From an uncultured bacterium (GTDB taxonomy: Bacteria > Bacillota > Clostridia > Lachnospirales > Lachnospiraceae), in the NCBI GenBank assembly GCA_947651225.1, contig CANSYK010000009.1, positions 1 to 64,000 of the forward strand: DNA of 64,000 nt. The letters are read 5' to 3'. Below, piece after piece: positions 34,845-42,155 of this stretch (position 1 is the stretch's first letter; each line of letters opens with the position of its first letter). A program made the position numbers and the translations under genes. The notes beneath the pieces are model-generated. The model saw nothing but the letters and a program-made list of their open reading frames with translations. It searched no databases and was not told where the DNA came from.

Positions 34845-36017
34845 ATGAAACGACACGACAAATTAGTAGAAACAATTCCTTTTGGCACACTTGGCATTCT
34901 TGCTTTAGAGAGCAGCCGTGAAATGGGTAAGCGAGTTAATGACTACATCGTAGACTGGAGAGCAGAGCGCGCCAAAAAGCATACTACCGCATCTTCCCTT
35001 GCTGGTTACAACAGAAACTCATTTTTAATCAACTCTTCCTGCCCTCGTTTTGGCTCTGGCGAAGCAAAGGGAATCATATCTGAATCTGTCCGTGGTGATG
35101 ATTTATATCTTTTAGTAGATGTGTGTAACCACAGCCTGACATATACTGTATGTGGTCAGACAAATCATATGTCACCAGACGATCACTATCAGGATTTAAA
35201 GCGCATTATCGCCGCCGTCGGTGGAAAAGCACGCCGTATCACTGTCATTATGCCTTTCTTATATGAAAGCAGACAGCACAGACGCAGCGCACGAGAGTCT
35301 TTGGACTGCGCACTTGCTTTACAGGAATTGACACAGATGGGCGTAGAAAGTATTATTACTTTTGATGCGCATGACCCTCGTGTACAAAATGCAATTCCTT
35401 TAAAAAGTTTCGAAACAGTACAGCCGACCTATCAATTCATCAAGGCACTGTTAAAAAATGTAGACGACCTTACCATCAACGCTGACCATCTCATGATTAT
35501 CAGTCCTGATGAAGGAGCTATGAGCCGTGCCGTATATTTTGCCAATGTTCTCGGCATTGATGTTGGTATGTTTTACAAGCGCCGCGACTATAGCCGCATT
35601 GTAGATGGCCGCAACCCAATTATTGCCCATGAATTTTTAGGATCTGATTTAGAAGGAAAAGACGTTGTTATCATTGATGACATGATTTCTTCAGGCGAAA
35701 GCATGATTGATGTCGCAACAGAATTAAAGCGAAGAAAAGCAAACCGAATTTTTGTGGCAGCCACCTTTGGACTTTTCACAAATGGCATGAAAAAGTTTGA
35801 CCACGCTCATGAAACGGGACTGATTGACAAAGTCCTAACGACAAATCTTGTCTACCAGCCGTTAGAAGTGCTTGACCGGGATTACTATATCAATGTTGAC
35901 ATGAGCAAATATGTTGCTCTTTTGATTGACACTTTAAACCATGACCAGTCAATCAGTGAATTATTAAATCCAACAGAACGTATCCATGATATTTTAAGAA
36001 AATATGGTCAGCTTTAG
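34845..36017 (+). CDS. prs: Ribose-phosphate pyrophosphokinase (PRPP synthetase)
   Basis: 390 residues from the ATG at 34845 with GGAGG 5 bases upstream. It is longer than the classic 315-residue enzyme: the N-terminal ~60 residues are an extension and the ATP/ribose region is diverged (GEAKGIISESVRGDD, VIMPFLYESRQHRRSARES). FDAHDPRVQN and DEGAMSRAVYFA, and the PRPP loop in KDVVIIDDMISSGESMIDVA, match prs. It makes PRPP from ribose-5-phosphate and ATP for nucleotide, His and Trp synthesis. It represents the longer clostridial type. Confidence 0.85.
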   Translation: MKRHDKLVETIPFGTLGILALESSREMGKRVNDYIVDWRAERAKKHTTASSLAGYNRNSFLINSSCPRFGSGEAKGIISESVRGDDLYLLVDVCNHSLTYTVCGQTNHMSPDDHYQDLKRIIAAVGGKARRITVIMPFLYESRQHRRSARESLDCALALQELTQMGVESIITFDAHDPRVQNAIPLKSFETVQPTYQFIKALLKNVDDLTINADHLMIISPDEGAMSRAVYFANVLGIDVGMFYKRRDYSRIVDGRNPIIAHEFLGSDLEGKDVVIIDDMISSGESMIDVATELKRRKANRIFVAATFGLFTNGMKKFDHAHETGLIDKVLTTNLVYQPLEVLDRDYYINVDMSKYVALLIDTLNHDQSISELLNPTERIHDILRKYGQL

Positions 36018-36239
36018 AAAAAGGAGCAGATACTATTTTCTGTTTCATAATTTACATTTAATTTAGATTTCTTTTCATAACTTAAGAAACACTTTATAAA
36101 CAGTACAAACTTCGTTCACATTTTTGCTATATAATGAATATATATTATCAAAAGGGAAATACTGGTAATATCGTTATATTTCTTTATATTGCTAATTGAC
36201 TATTGTTTGAGATAGATTCTTTTTCATTTTTTTCATTTT

Positions 36240-36278
36240 AGCCACTGGTAGCTCCCTCTACTAGTGGCTACTCCTTTC
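36240..36278 (+). terminator. Terminator downstream of prs
   Basis: TAGCCACTGGTAG and CTACTAGTGGCTA pair over 13 bases with one G-T, loop CTCCCT, followed by CTCCTTTCTTT. It stands 220 bases after the prs stop; the AT-rich bases between show no gene. Confidence 0.6.
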
Positions 36279-36302
36279 TTTATTGTATGTTATATTGTGG
36301 AT

Positions 36303-36335
36303 AAAAAGGAACATCATATATGATGTTCCTTTTTA
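36303..36335. terminator. Bidirectional terminator between prs and the anti-sigma gene
   Basis: AAAAAGGAACATCATA pairs with TATGATGTTCCTTTTT; A and T runs on both sides let it work on either strand for the converging genes. Confidence 0.8.
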
Positions 36336-36388
36336 TTTTTGTATATTCAATAAAACCACATTTTTCAAACATACCCAGGCTCTGATAT

Positions 36389-37420
36389 CTATCGTTCCTC
36401 TGCCCTGCGAATCCATTTTGCAATTTCTTTTTGTTCCTTTTCAAAAAGCTGTACACAATATATATCTGTGTCAGACCCCACGTTTGCAACAACATCACTT
36501 GCCATATAATATTCCTTGTTTCCCCTCTGCTGCTGTGTATCCACAAAAATCTGCACCTGATCCCCCTCTTTCACAATGCCCATCAGAAAATTTTCATGGT
36601 ATTTATTTTCTATCGCAAGCAAATAACAATTCTCAGGCATATACTCTATTGCCTCTTTCCAACCCACTTTTTGAAGCTCCTTAATCGGCTGAATGCTCTC
36701 GTCCACATACCCATGCTGATATCCTTCCCATGCTCCATAAATGGTATTCTCCTGCTGGAAAAGAGATAATATCGTTTCTTTTTCCTTTTCTTTCGTATAA
36801 ACTGCTATTAGTTTATCCGGTTCCGCCTCACTTTTCCCTTCGTAACGTTCCAGTGTAACAGAACGGATATCCTTTGCTGATGTAATACCGTAAATCTCTT
36901 TACAGACTTCTTCCACATCAGCACGCTCTTCCCCGTCTTTTTCCAGTCTGACACCAGCATAACGTGCCAGTGCGTAATCATTGTTCCCATTTTTCAACAC
37001 ATAATAATATCTTGACTCCCTGTCTGACAGAGAGTAGACTTCCCATTCTACACCCCCTATATCCTCCTCTTCCCGCAAAAAGGGTCTTTTCTGGGTTTTC
37101 ATAAGCCTCACACCTTCTGCAGCCTCTGCCTTTCGGTACGGAATATCAGAGGCTTCCAGTCTGTTTGACAACTCTGTGTTCAGATATATCACTTCATATT
37201 TTAGATTGCTTCCTTTTTCATATACAATCTCTGGCACAGCACCAGCATTCTCCAGCCATTCCTGTCCATCCTGGTATAACTTTTCAAGTTCCTTTGTTGT
37301 CCTGACTGGCCTTTCTTTATAATAGTATGTCAGAAAACCACCAGAAATGCATACTACAAGAACCATAAGAATCCCCAGATAAAGCCTTCTCGCTTTCTGG
37401 TGCGGATTTACAATATGCAT
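36389..37420 (-). CDS. Membrane-anchored putative anti-sigma factor of ECF module 1
   Basis: 343 residues as read from the ATG at 37420. One membrane helix (LYLGILMVLVVCISGGFLTYYY, residues ~12-33) is followed by a ~300-residue extracytoplasmic domain with no family I recognise (DIRSVTLERYEGKSEAEPDK). The sequence upstream in this frame (EIEYTEGFEDKIYHCIRK) reads like the missing cytoplasmic start, but the likely first ~30 residues (MRKKDQIIKEAFEVYQS) lie in another frame at 37468-37566. Position directly behind an ECF sigma gene suggests an anti-sigma role. It may be a frameshifted gene whose longer form starts at 37566. Confidence 0.6.
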   Translation of the reverse strand: MHIVNPHQKARRLYLGILMVLVVCISGGFLTYYYKERPVRTTKELEKLYQDGQEWLENAGAVPEIVYEKGSNLKYEVIYLNTELSNRLEASDIPYRKAEAAEGVRLMKTQKRPFLREEEDIGGVEWEVYSLSDRESRYYYVLKNGNNDYALARYAGVRLEKDGEERADVEEVCKEIYGITSAKDIRSVTLERYEGKSEAEPDKLIAVYTKEKEKETILSLFQQENTIYGAWEGYQHGYVDESIQPIKELQKVGWKEAIEYMPENCYLLAIENKYHENFLMGIVKEGDQVQIFVDTQQQRGNKEYYMASDVVANVGSDTDIYCVQLFEKEQKEIAKWIRRAEER

Positions 37421-37467
37421 TTTCCTAATACAATGGTAAATCTTGTCTTCAAACCCCTCTGTATACT

Positions 37468-37566
37468 CTATTTCCCCTCCTCTTTTTTGTCCATCTGCAT
37501 AATCCCCCAGCCTGCAGATTGATATACTTCAAAAGCTTCCTTAATTATCTGGTCCTTTTTTCGCAT
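37468..37566 (-). CDS. 32-residue frame between sigma and anti-sigma genes, possibly the frameshifted anti-sigma N-terminus
   Basis: The ATG at 37566 has GAGGAGTG upstream. The product MRKKDQIIKEAFEVYQSAGW, then GIMQMDKKEEGK, is a charged helix of the kind that begins cytoplasmic anti-sigma domains. Changing frame within the A/G-rich AAAAAAGAGGAGGGGAAA run near 37485 would join it to EIEYTEGFEDKIYHCIRK and the 343-residue protein. Either a short coupled cistron or one gene with an indel. Confidence 0.45.
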   Translation of the reverse strand: MRKKDQIIKEAFEVYQSAGWGIMQMDKKEEGK

Positions 37567-37587
37567 CCTGCACTCCTCCTCTCTTCT

Positions 37588-38127
37588 TCATACAGCCTTC
37601 AGACTTTGACGCAGTATTTTTCTTCCACGATTAATTTGAGAGCGAATCGTATTATACGGACGATTCAGCACATCCGCAATTTCTCTTGGTGACAGTTCAT
37701 TGAGATAAAAAAGAGAAAGAACCTCCCGATATCCCTCATCCAACTTGTTAATTGCCGCTACAATATAGTTAATCCCCTCTTCCTCACAAATTTTTTGTTC
37801 TATATCAAGAATCCCTGCCGGTTCTGCCGCCATCTCATCATAAGAAGCATCTCCTTTCCCCTTTTTTCGGTAAATATCAATCGCAGCATGGCGCACGACT
37901 GTACAAATATAAGAAATTGTCCGATAATCTTCTACTTTGCCAAGTGCATCCATATGCCTTGCCATAGAAATAATACTGTTTTGAACCGCATCCTCTGCAT
38001 CTTCTCTCTGATGCAGGACATCCATTACCACCCACAGCATCAGACTGCCATGAATCCGGTAGATTTCCTCTAATTTCTGCTTCGCCCGCTGTTCCCATAC
38101 CTGTTCTTTTCTCCTCAAATACTGCAC
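37588..38127 (-). CDS. ECF-type RNA polymerase sigma-70 factor, module 1
   Basis: 179 residues. Region 2: LHQREDAEDAVQNSIISMARHM and ISYICTVVRHAAIDIYRKK. Region 4: INKLDEGYREVLSLFYLNELS, then PREIADVLNRPYNTIRSQIN (helix-turn-helix) and RGRKILR. The start is a GTG at 38127 overlapping the GGGGG ribosome site, or a TTG at 38118 with better spacing. It would be held inactive by the membrane protein encoded just downstream. The signal sensed is unknown. Confidence 0.88.
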   Translation of the reverse strand: MQYLRRKEQVWEQRAKQKLEEIYRIHGSLMLWVVMDVLHQREDAEDAVQNSIISMARHMDALGKVEDYRTISYICTVVRHAAIDIYRKKGKGDASYDEMAAEPAGILDIEQKICEEEGINYIVAAINKLDEGYREVLSLFYLNELSPREIADVLNRPYNTIRSQINRGRKILRQSLKAV

Positions 38128-38184
38128 CCCCTTTCCGACTCACCCTCTATTATACTGTAACGAAACAAAATAAAAAAATGACGC

Positions 38185-38217
38185 AAAAAATGCGTAACTT
38201 TTTAAAAAAGTTACGCA
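38185..38217 (-). terminator. Terminator after the 101-residue membrane protein gene
   Basis: On the minus strand TGCGTAACTTTTTT and AAAAAGTTACGCA form a long stem, followed by TTTTTTGCG, 20 bases after the 38238 stop. Confidence 0.8.
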
Positions 38218-38237
38218 CCTCATTTTCCCTGCTCCTC

Positions 38238-38543
38238 TTACCAACACCAGCAACCTTCTATAATCCTGTTTGTGTACATCCAGTCCATTCCTGCCATTCC
38301 CATCGCAAATAGCAGCAATATACAGATCATGATAATGGCAGCAAAATCATATTTAAACTGTGAATCCTTCCGTCGGACTGCCGCAACAAGCACCTCAATT
38401 CCCAGTACCAGAAAAACAATTGGCCACATTCTGAAAATCAAATGATAGGGTATCTCCTTAATAAACATCTGCAGAAAAGATACTACTCCATATAAAATCA
38501 GCACACTGCCCAGCGTTATTGCCCCTACCCGTCTCTGTTTCAT
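38238..38543 (-). CDS. Small membrane protein (DUF5668/LiaF-TM-like)
   Basis: 101 residues with three predicted membrane helices: VGAITLGSVLILYGVVSFLQ, LIFRMWPIVFLVLGIEVLVA and FAAIIMICILLLFAMGMAG. The GAITLGSVLILYG...WPIVFLVLGIE pattern is typical of LiaI/LiaF transmembrane repeats. Its ATG overlaps the preceding gene by 4 bases. It is the last gene of ECF module 2 and may act in envelope stress sensing; this is inferred from company only. Confidence 0.65.
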   Translation of the reverse strand: MKQRRVGAITLGSVLILYGVVSFLQMFIKEIPYHLIFRMWPIVFLVLGIEVLVAAVRRKDSQFKYDFAAIIMICILLLFAMGMAGMDWMYTNRIIEGCWCW

Positions 38544-39265
38544 GCCTGCTCCCCCTCATCTTTCTCCTTGTCGGACTGACCTCCGACATCTGCTTCCTCT
38601 TTATCAGAGTATTCCACTACACCCTCTTCTCCTTCATCAGGCTGTTCTTGTGCGTCTTCCTTTCCTTCTTTATCAAACTGCCCCATCACGTTTTCTTCCT
38701 TATGGTATTGCACCATCCATGGAAGCTTTTCTTCTTCCTGCTTCCCATCGCCACCCATAATTTCTTCTTTTTTTCCCATAATCAAATGAATACCCAAAAA
38801 GATAATAACAAATGAAAATACCATTTTAGGCAGATTGTAACGTACCATAATAACAATTGTTGAATCCCAGAATAGAAACCCGGCATCCACCAACTGGTCA
38901 ACCGCAATTTGCAAAAGACTGAAGCTTCCAAAGAAAATCAGCAATATTGCTGCCGGAATCCGGAATCCTTTCAGAGAAACTTTATTCATTTCCTTTTTAG
39001 AAATAAAAATATATTCATCCTCTAATAATTCTCTTTCTGCATCAGTCAGGGAATTGCGGTGAAGAGAATCAAAAAAACCAAAAAACCAGATTACCGGCTC
39101 CAAAAACAACCATTCATCCATTTGCAAAAATACACATACTGCAAGGCAGGAAAAAAATATTGTCATAATACTGACGCCTCTTTTCATATATCCTTGATAC
39201 ATCTGCCCAGCTCCCGGAATCATTGAAAAACATAAGTTCCAAAATCCATTCTTTTTATGCGGCAT
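38540..39265 (-). CDS. Multi-span membrane protein with acidic tail, ECF module 2
   Basis: 241 residues from the ATG at 39265 (GGAGG 7 bases upstream). The N-terminus has NLCFSMIPGAGQMYQGYMKR, a TM2-like signature, then about four membrane helices (TIFFSCLAVCVFLQM; IPAAILLIFFGSFSLLQIAV; MVFSFVIIFLGIHLIMG). The last 75 residues are strongly acidic and low-complexity (EGEEGVVEYSDKEEADVGG), probably cytoplasmic and unstructured. It lies between a zinc-finger anti-sigma gene and a LiaF-like gene. Function unknown. Confidence 0.65.
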   Translation of the reverse strand: MPHKKNGFWNLCFSMIPGAGQMYQGYMKRGVSIMTIFFSCLAVCVFLQMDEWLFLEPVIWFFGFFDSLHRNSLTDAERELLEDEYIFISKKEMNKVSLKGFRIPAAILLIFFGSFSLLQIAVDQLVDAGFLFWDSTIVIMVRYNLPKMVFSFVIIFLGIHLIMGKKEEIMGGDGKQEEEKLPWMVQYHKEENVMGQFDKEGKEDAQEQPDEGEEGVVEYSDKEEADVGGQSDKEKDEGEQA

Positions 39266-39326
39266 ACACTTTCCTCCATTCATTCAAATACTCTACATAC
39301 GATTATTACCCCTCTTGTCCTGCCTG

Positions 39327-39905
39327 CTACCTAATATCCCCATCCCATAGTTTCTTCCAAAAATCAGCCAGGGTATCCCCAACCGCTCCAGACGCCTCCT
39401 GCAAAGAATTGGTAAACTTCTTTCTTTCCTCTTTATCGGAATCCTCTTTCCCCTCTTCCTCTTCTGAATCCTTTTCTGAGACTGTCTTTCTTACTATGCT
39501 GCCCCTCTTAAACAAAAATGTCGTTTTCTCCTGTGTCTGCACAATTTCTTTTGGCAACTGTCCTGCATCATTCTGAAAAGACATCGTCAATAATATCATA
39601 ATAGAAGCAGCCATTGCAAAAACAACCCTCATGCTATATGCCAGCAATTCTTTCCTTTGTCTGCTGTTTTTCTCTGACAAATCCTTAATCAGAAAAACAA
39701 AATCCTTCCTGTCAACGGTTTTATCCAGAATTTCCTGCTTTAAATCAGGCGGCGGCGGCAACAATATTCCTTTTTCCATATGAACAGCAAAACGACGGGC
39801 GCAGCTATCACACATTGCTATGTGTTCCATAACTGCCTGTTCCTCTTTTACCGGCAGCCTGTTTCCTACATATGCCTGTAACATCTTTTCGCTTATGTGT
39901 GCCAT
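39327..39905 (-). CDS. Zinc-finger anti-sigma factor, ECF module 2
   Basis: 192 residues. The N-terminal domain EEQAVMEHIAMCDSCARRF holds the H-x3-C-x2-C of ZAS-type anti-sigma factors. One membrane helix (VVFAMAASIMILLTMSF, ~92-108) follows, then an extracytoplasmic tail with an acidic low-complexity stretch (SEKDSEEEEGKEDSDKEER). Its ATG overlaps the sigma gene's end by 13 bases, the usual coupled arrangement. It should bind and silence the sigma factor encoded just before it. Confidence 0.85.
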   Translation of the reverse strand: MAHISEKMLQAYVGNRLPVKEEQAVMEHIAMCDSCARRFAVHMEKGILLPPPPDLKQEILDKTVDRKDFVFLIKDLSEKNSRQRKELLAYSMRVVFAMAASIMILLTMSFQNDAGQLPKEIVQTQEKTTFLFKRGSIVRKTVSEKDSEEEEGKEDSDKEERKKFTNSLQEASGAVGDTLADFWKKLWDGDIR

Positions 39906-40438
39906 GAAATCCCCTCCTTTTTTAATTGTTTCTGCAGCATTGCCTTTGCTCTGCGAAGCTGTGTCTGTATCGTCTTTACCTTTTTATCTAATGCCTCTGC
40001 AATCTGCGCCCCTGTCTGGCCTCTGCAGTAATATGCCATAGCCACCTCATTATATGGCGGTTTCAGATTCCTGCATGCCTGTTCCAGTAAAGACTCCACT
40101 TCCTGTTCCATCAAAAGCTTTTCCGGTTCTGCTCCCTCTGCCGGCACAGCCGCAAACACCTTATCTTCTGCCACAACTGTCCGCCGTTCTGCCTTTTTCA
40201 GATAGTCCAAACATTTATTGGTTGCAATCCTTGTCAGAAACCCTCCTGGATTCTCCCCATCAAACTCTGGCAATGCTTTGTAAAACGCAAGAAATGTATC
40301 CTGTGTCAAGTCTTCCGCATCAAAATAATTCTGTGTCATGCGGAAACAAATCGAAAAGACCAGCTTTTCATAATTGTTCAATATTTTGACGAAATATTCC
40401 TCTTTGCGCACTGTTTTCAAAATATCGGACTCTTCCAA
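39893..40438 (-). CDS. ECF-type RNA polymerase sigma-70 factor, module 2
   Basis: 181 residues. Region 2: NNYEKLVFSICFRMTQNYFD, AEDLTQDTFLAFYKALPEF and LTRIATNKCLDYLKK. Region 4: LKPPYNEVAMAYYCRGQTG and AQIAEALDKKVKTIQTQLRRAKAML without its usual VxxL core but with the helix-turn-helix. The gene heads a four-gene run with a zinc-finger anti-sigma factor and two membrane proteins, a cell-envelope stress type layout. A strong terminator and an RNA gene lie upstream. Confidence 0.88.
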   Translation of the reverse strand: MEESDILKTVRKEEYFVKILNNYEKLVFSICFRMTQNYFDAEDLTQDTFLAFYKALPEFDGENPGGFLTRIATNKCLDYLKKAERRTVVAEDKVFAAVPAEGAEPEKLLMEQEVESLLEQACRNLKPPYNEVAMAYYCRGQTGAQIAEALDKKVKTIQTQLRRAKAMLQKQLKKEGISWHT

Positions 40439-40510
40439 AACATCACCTCCTTTTTGGCTATCTAATATATATAACGAAGTAAACTTGAAAAAGTCTTCAA
40501 AAATAAAAAA

Positions 40511-40775
40511 AAGAAGTCCATCTGTTTTTTCCGATCAACAGATGGACTTCTTCCCCCTCAAACGATTCTCCCACTCTTCAAAGCTCCCTGACTCCTGTCA
40601 TACTACTCGTCCGAAATGATTCTTTTTCATTTAAGCATATACGATGCTCTATCCCATAAACTTTCTTTACTCCTTAGAACTGTGAGTTCCTTCCTAGCAC
40701 TGCAGTGTTACCATTATGTACCCATACTGTCGGACTGACCAGCCATACGAATGAAAAAACACGCATACCCCCTCT
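40511..40775 (-). ncRNA. Stand-alone structured non-coding RNA, about 260 nt (raiA-motif-like, tentative)
   Basis: No protein frame fits this minus-strand stretch, yet it ends in a very strong intrinsic terminator: AAGAAGTCCATCTGTT pairs with AACAGATGGACTTCTT, followed by TTTTTTTATTTTT. Inside, GTATGCGTG and CATTCGTAT can pair around T6. GTCCG near 40733 can pair with CGGAC near 40610 across more than 100 bases. AGCAtcgtaTATGCT and GGAACTCACAGTTC form local hairpins. TATAAAAG/TATAGA upstream (~40780) could be a promoter. I have a vague association of the GGTCAGTCCG...GGTAACACT region with the raiA RNA motif, unverified. Confidence 0.6.
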
Positions 40776-40911
40776 ATACTTTTATAAAAATCATTTGAAC
40801 TTTCATGCTCTGCTCGTTCCGCATTCAAGTTCAAATCTTTCTGTAAGAGTATACTAACACATTTTCACCATTTTAGCACCCTTTTTCGCCGTTAACGGTT
40901 TTTTAGTCCCC

Positions 40912-41631
40912 TTAATGGTTATTATTCCTATATTCTGAAAAAAGCTCCTCTATTTTCCTGCGCCGTCTCCGGGACAACAAAACGATTTCACCATCCCAAA
41001 GATAAATTTTTCCATCTATTTCCCTAATTTTGGATAAATTTACAATATAGCTTCTATGGCACCGAAAAAACATTCTCTCATCCAACTGCTGTTCCCAGCC
41101 ATTTAATGATAAATCACTGCGATAAGAGGATACTTTTGTATAAACCTCTGTTTCTGAACCTCTTCCAGAGATATAAAGAATATCCTTCTGGTAAATACTG
41201 TATTTTTTCTTATCCCGAAAAACAACAACCTTCTTTTTTTCCAGCAAGGACATTCTGACAGCACTTAACGCCTCCTGTATTTCTTCTGTACATACCGGTT
41301 TTGTGACAAAACGATACGCACCAACCCGGAATGCATCTTTAAAAACCTCCTCAATACATGACAATATGACAATCTTATACTGCCTGTCTCCCTGATTCAG
41401 GTGGTATGCCGTTTCAATCCCATCAATCCCAGGCAGACATACAGACAATAACAATACATCCCAGCAAGGTTGCGCCTCTAAAACTTCCTCACCAGAAAAA
41501 AAGTGGTACAATTCATATGCCTCGCCATATTTCCCTGCCCACTCTTCTAAATGCTTTTCGATAACCGCATGCGTGACCTCTTCATCATCACAAAGAGCAA
41601 CCCGCAGCCCCTTCCTTTGTTCCATGCCCAT
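40912..41631 (-). CDS. LytTR-type response regulator lacking the phospho-acceptor aspartate
   Basis: 239 residues. The receiver domain starts RVALCDDEEVTHAVIEKHLE (acidic pocket present) and ends RFVTKPV (Lys present). At the phospho-acceptor position it reads WDVLLLSVCLPGIDG, with Ser where DVLFLDI-MPG has Asp. The C-terminal LytTR domain is complete: KKYSIYQKDILYISGRGSET, FFRCHRSYIVNLSKI and LSRRRRRKIEELF. It probably binds DNA in a phosphorylation-independent way. No kinase gene is beside it. Confidence 0.85.
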   Translation of the reverse strand: MGMEQRKGLRVALCDDEEVTHAVIEKHLEEWAGKYGEAYELYHFFSGEEVLEAQPCWDVLLLSVCLPGIDGIETAYHLNQGDRQYKIVILSCIEEVFKDAFRVGAYRFVTKPVCTEEIQEALSAVRMSLLEKKKVVVFRDKKKYSIYQKDILYISGRGSETEVYTKVSSYRSDLSLNGWEQQLDERMFFRCHRSYIVNLSKIREIDGKIYLWDGEIVLLSRRRRRKIEELFSEYRNNNH

Positions 41632-41783
41632 GTTAATTCCTCCATTTTAACATGTGTGCCATTTAGTTTTTCGAAAATAACATTTTTATTATAACAGAAA
41701 CAACAGGAAAAGACAAAAGATTTTTAATCGAATTTCATTGCTATAACATGATAAATAGGTTACTCCCCGTTGCTATTCATGGC

Positions 41784-41965
41784 TTGACAAATTCTTTGCC
41801 ACATACTATTATTAGAATGTTAAAAACAAGGAAGATGGTTTAGCAGCATTACAGTTTATACTTATGCGCCGGTCCCCGCCATGATAAACGAACTGCGCAT
41901 CAAAATAGGGGATTTTATGACAGACAGCAAACGCTTTCATCCTGTTTGGGATGAGAGCGTTTTTA
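41784..41965 (+). ncRNA. Promoter, pseudoknotted leader-type RNA and terminator upstream of ileS
   Basis: TTGACA (41784-41789), a 17-base spacer and TATTAT (41807-41812) form a promoter. In the transcript GTTTAT (~41850) pairs with ATAAAC (~41886) while ATGCGC (~41864) pairs with GCGCAT (~41894). The two stems interleave, as in an H-type pseudoknot, and TCCCC in the loop can meet GGGGA at ~41910. It ends in AACGCTTTCATCC...GGATGAGAGCGTTTTT (41929-41962). No protein frame is evident. It could be a riboswitch or attenuator for the next gene, or a small RNA. No T-box signature is seen. Confidence 0.5.
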
Positions 41966-41968
41966 GTT

Positions 41969-42126
41969 AGGAACTGTCGTGAAATAATTTGCAGATAGTT
42001 CGCAGGATTTTTCTTTGACAGCGCCGAACAAAAATCGGGCGCATAGTTGGCTATGTAACTGATTTTTGGTTGGTGCTGTCAGAGAAAAAGACAAGAAATA
42101 GAGCAAATTATTTTGCGACAGTTCCT
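41969..42126. mobile_element. 158-bp miniature inverted-repeat element upstream of ileS
   Basis: AGGAACTGTCGTGAAATAAT at the left matches the complement of ATTATTTTGCGACAGTTCCT at the right (22 of 24 including TTGC). The interior also folds: GACAGCGCCGAAC / GGTTGGTGCTGTC. It separates the leader RNA from ileS and ends 29 bases before the ileS start. Confidence 0.8.
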
Positions 42127-42155
42127 TATAACGACAATAGAAAGGAAAAAATACT

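Noticed and set aside
36280..36546. Minus-strand frame ending in a GNAT-like FEKCGF segment beneath the anti-sigma gene.
   Set aside because: Most of it is the other frame of the 343-residue gene and it reads through the bidirectional terminator; the resemblance is short.
41818..41965. Twister ribozyme or T-box in the ileS leader.
   Set aside because: CCGGTCCC recalls twister but the rest of its conserved core does not fit; the T-box AGGGTGGNACCGCG sequence is absent.
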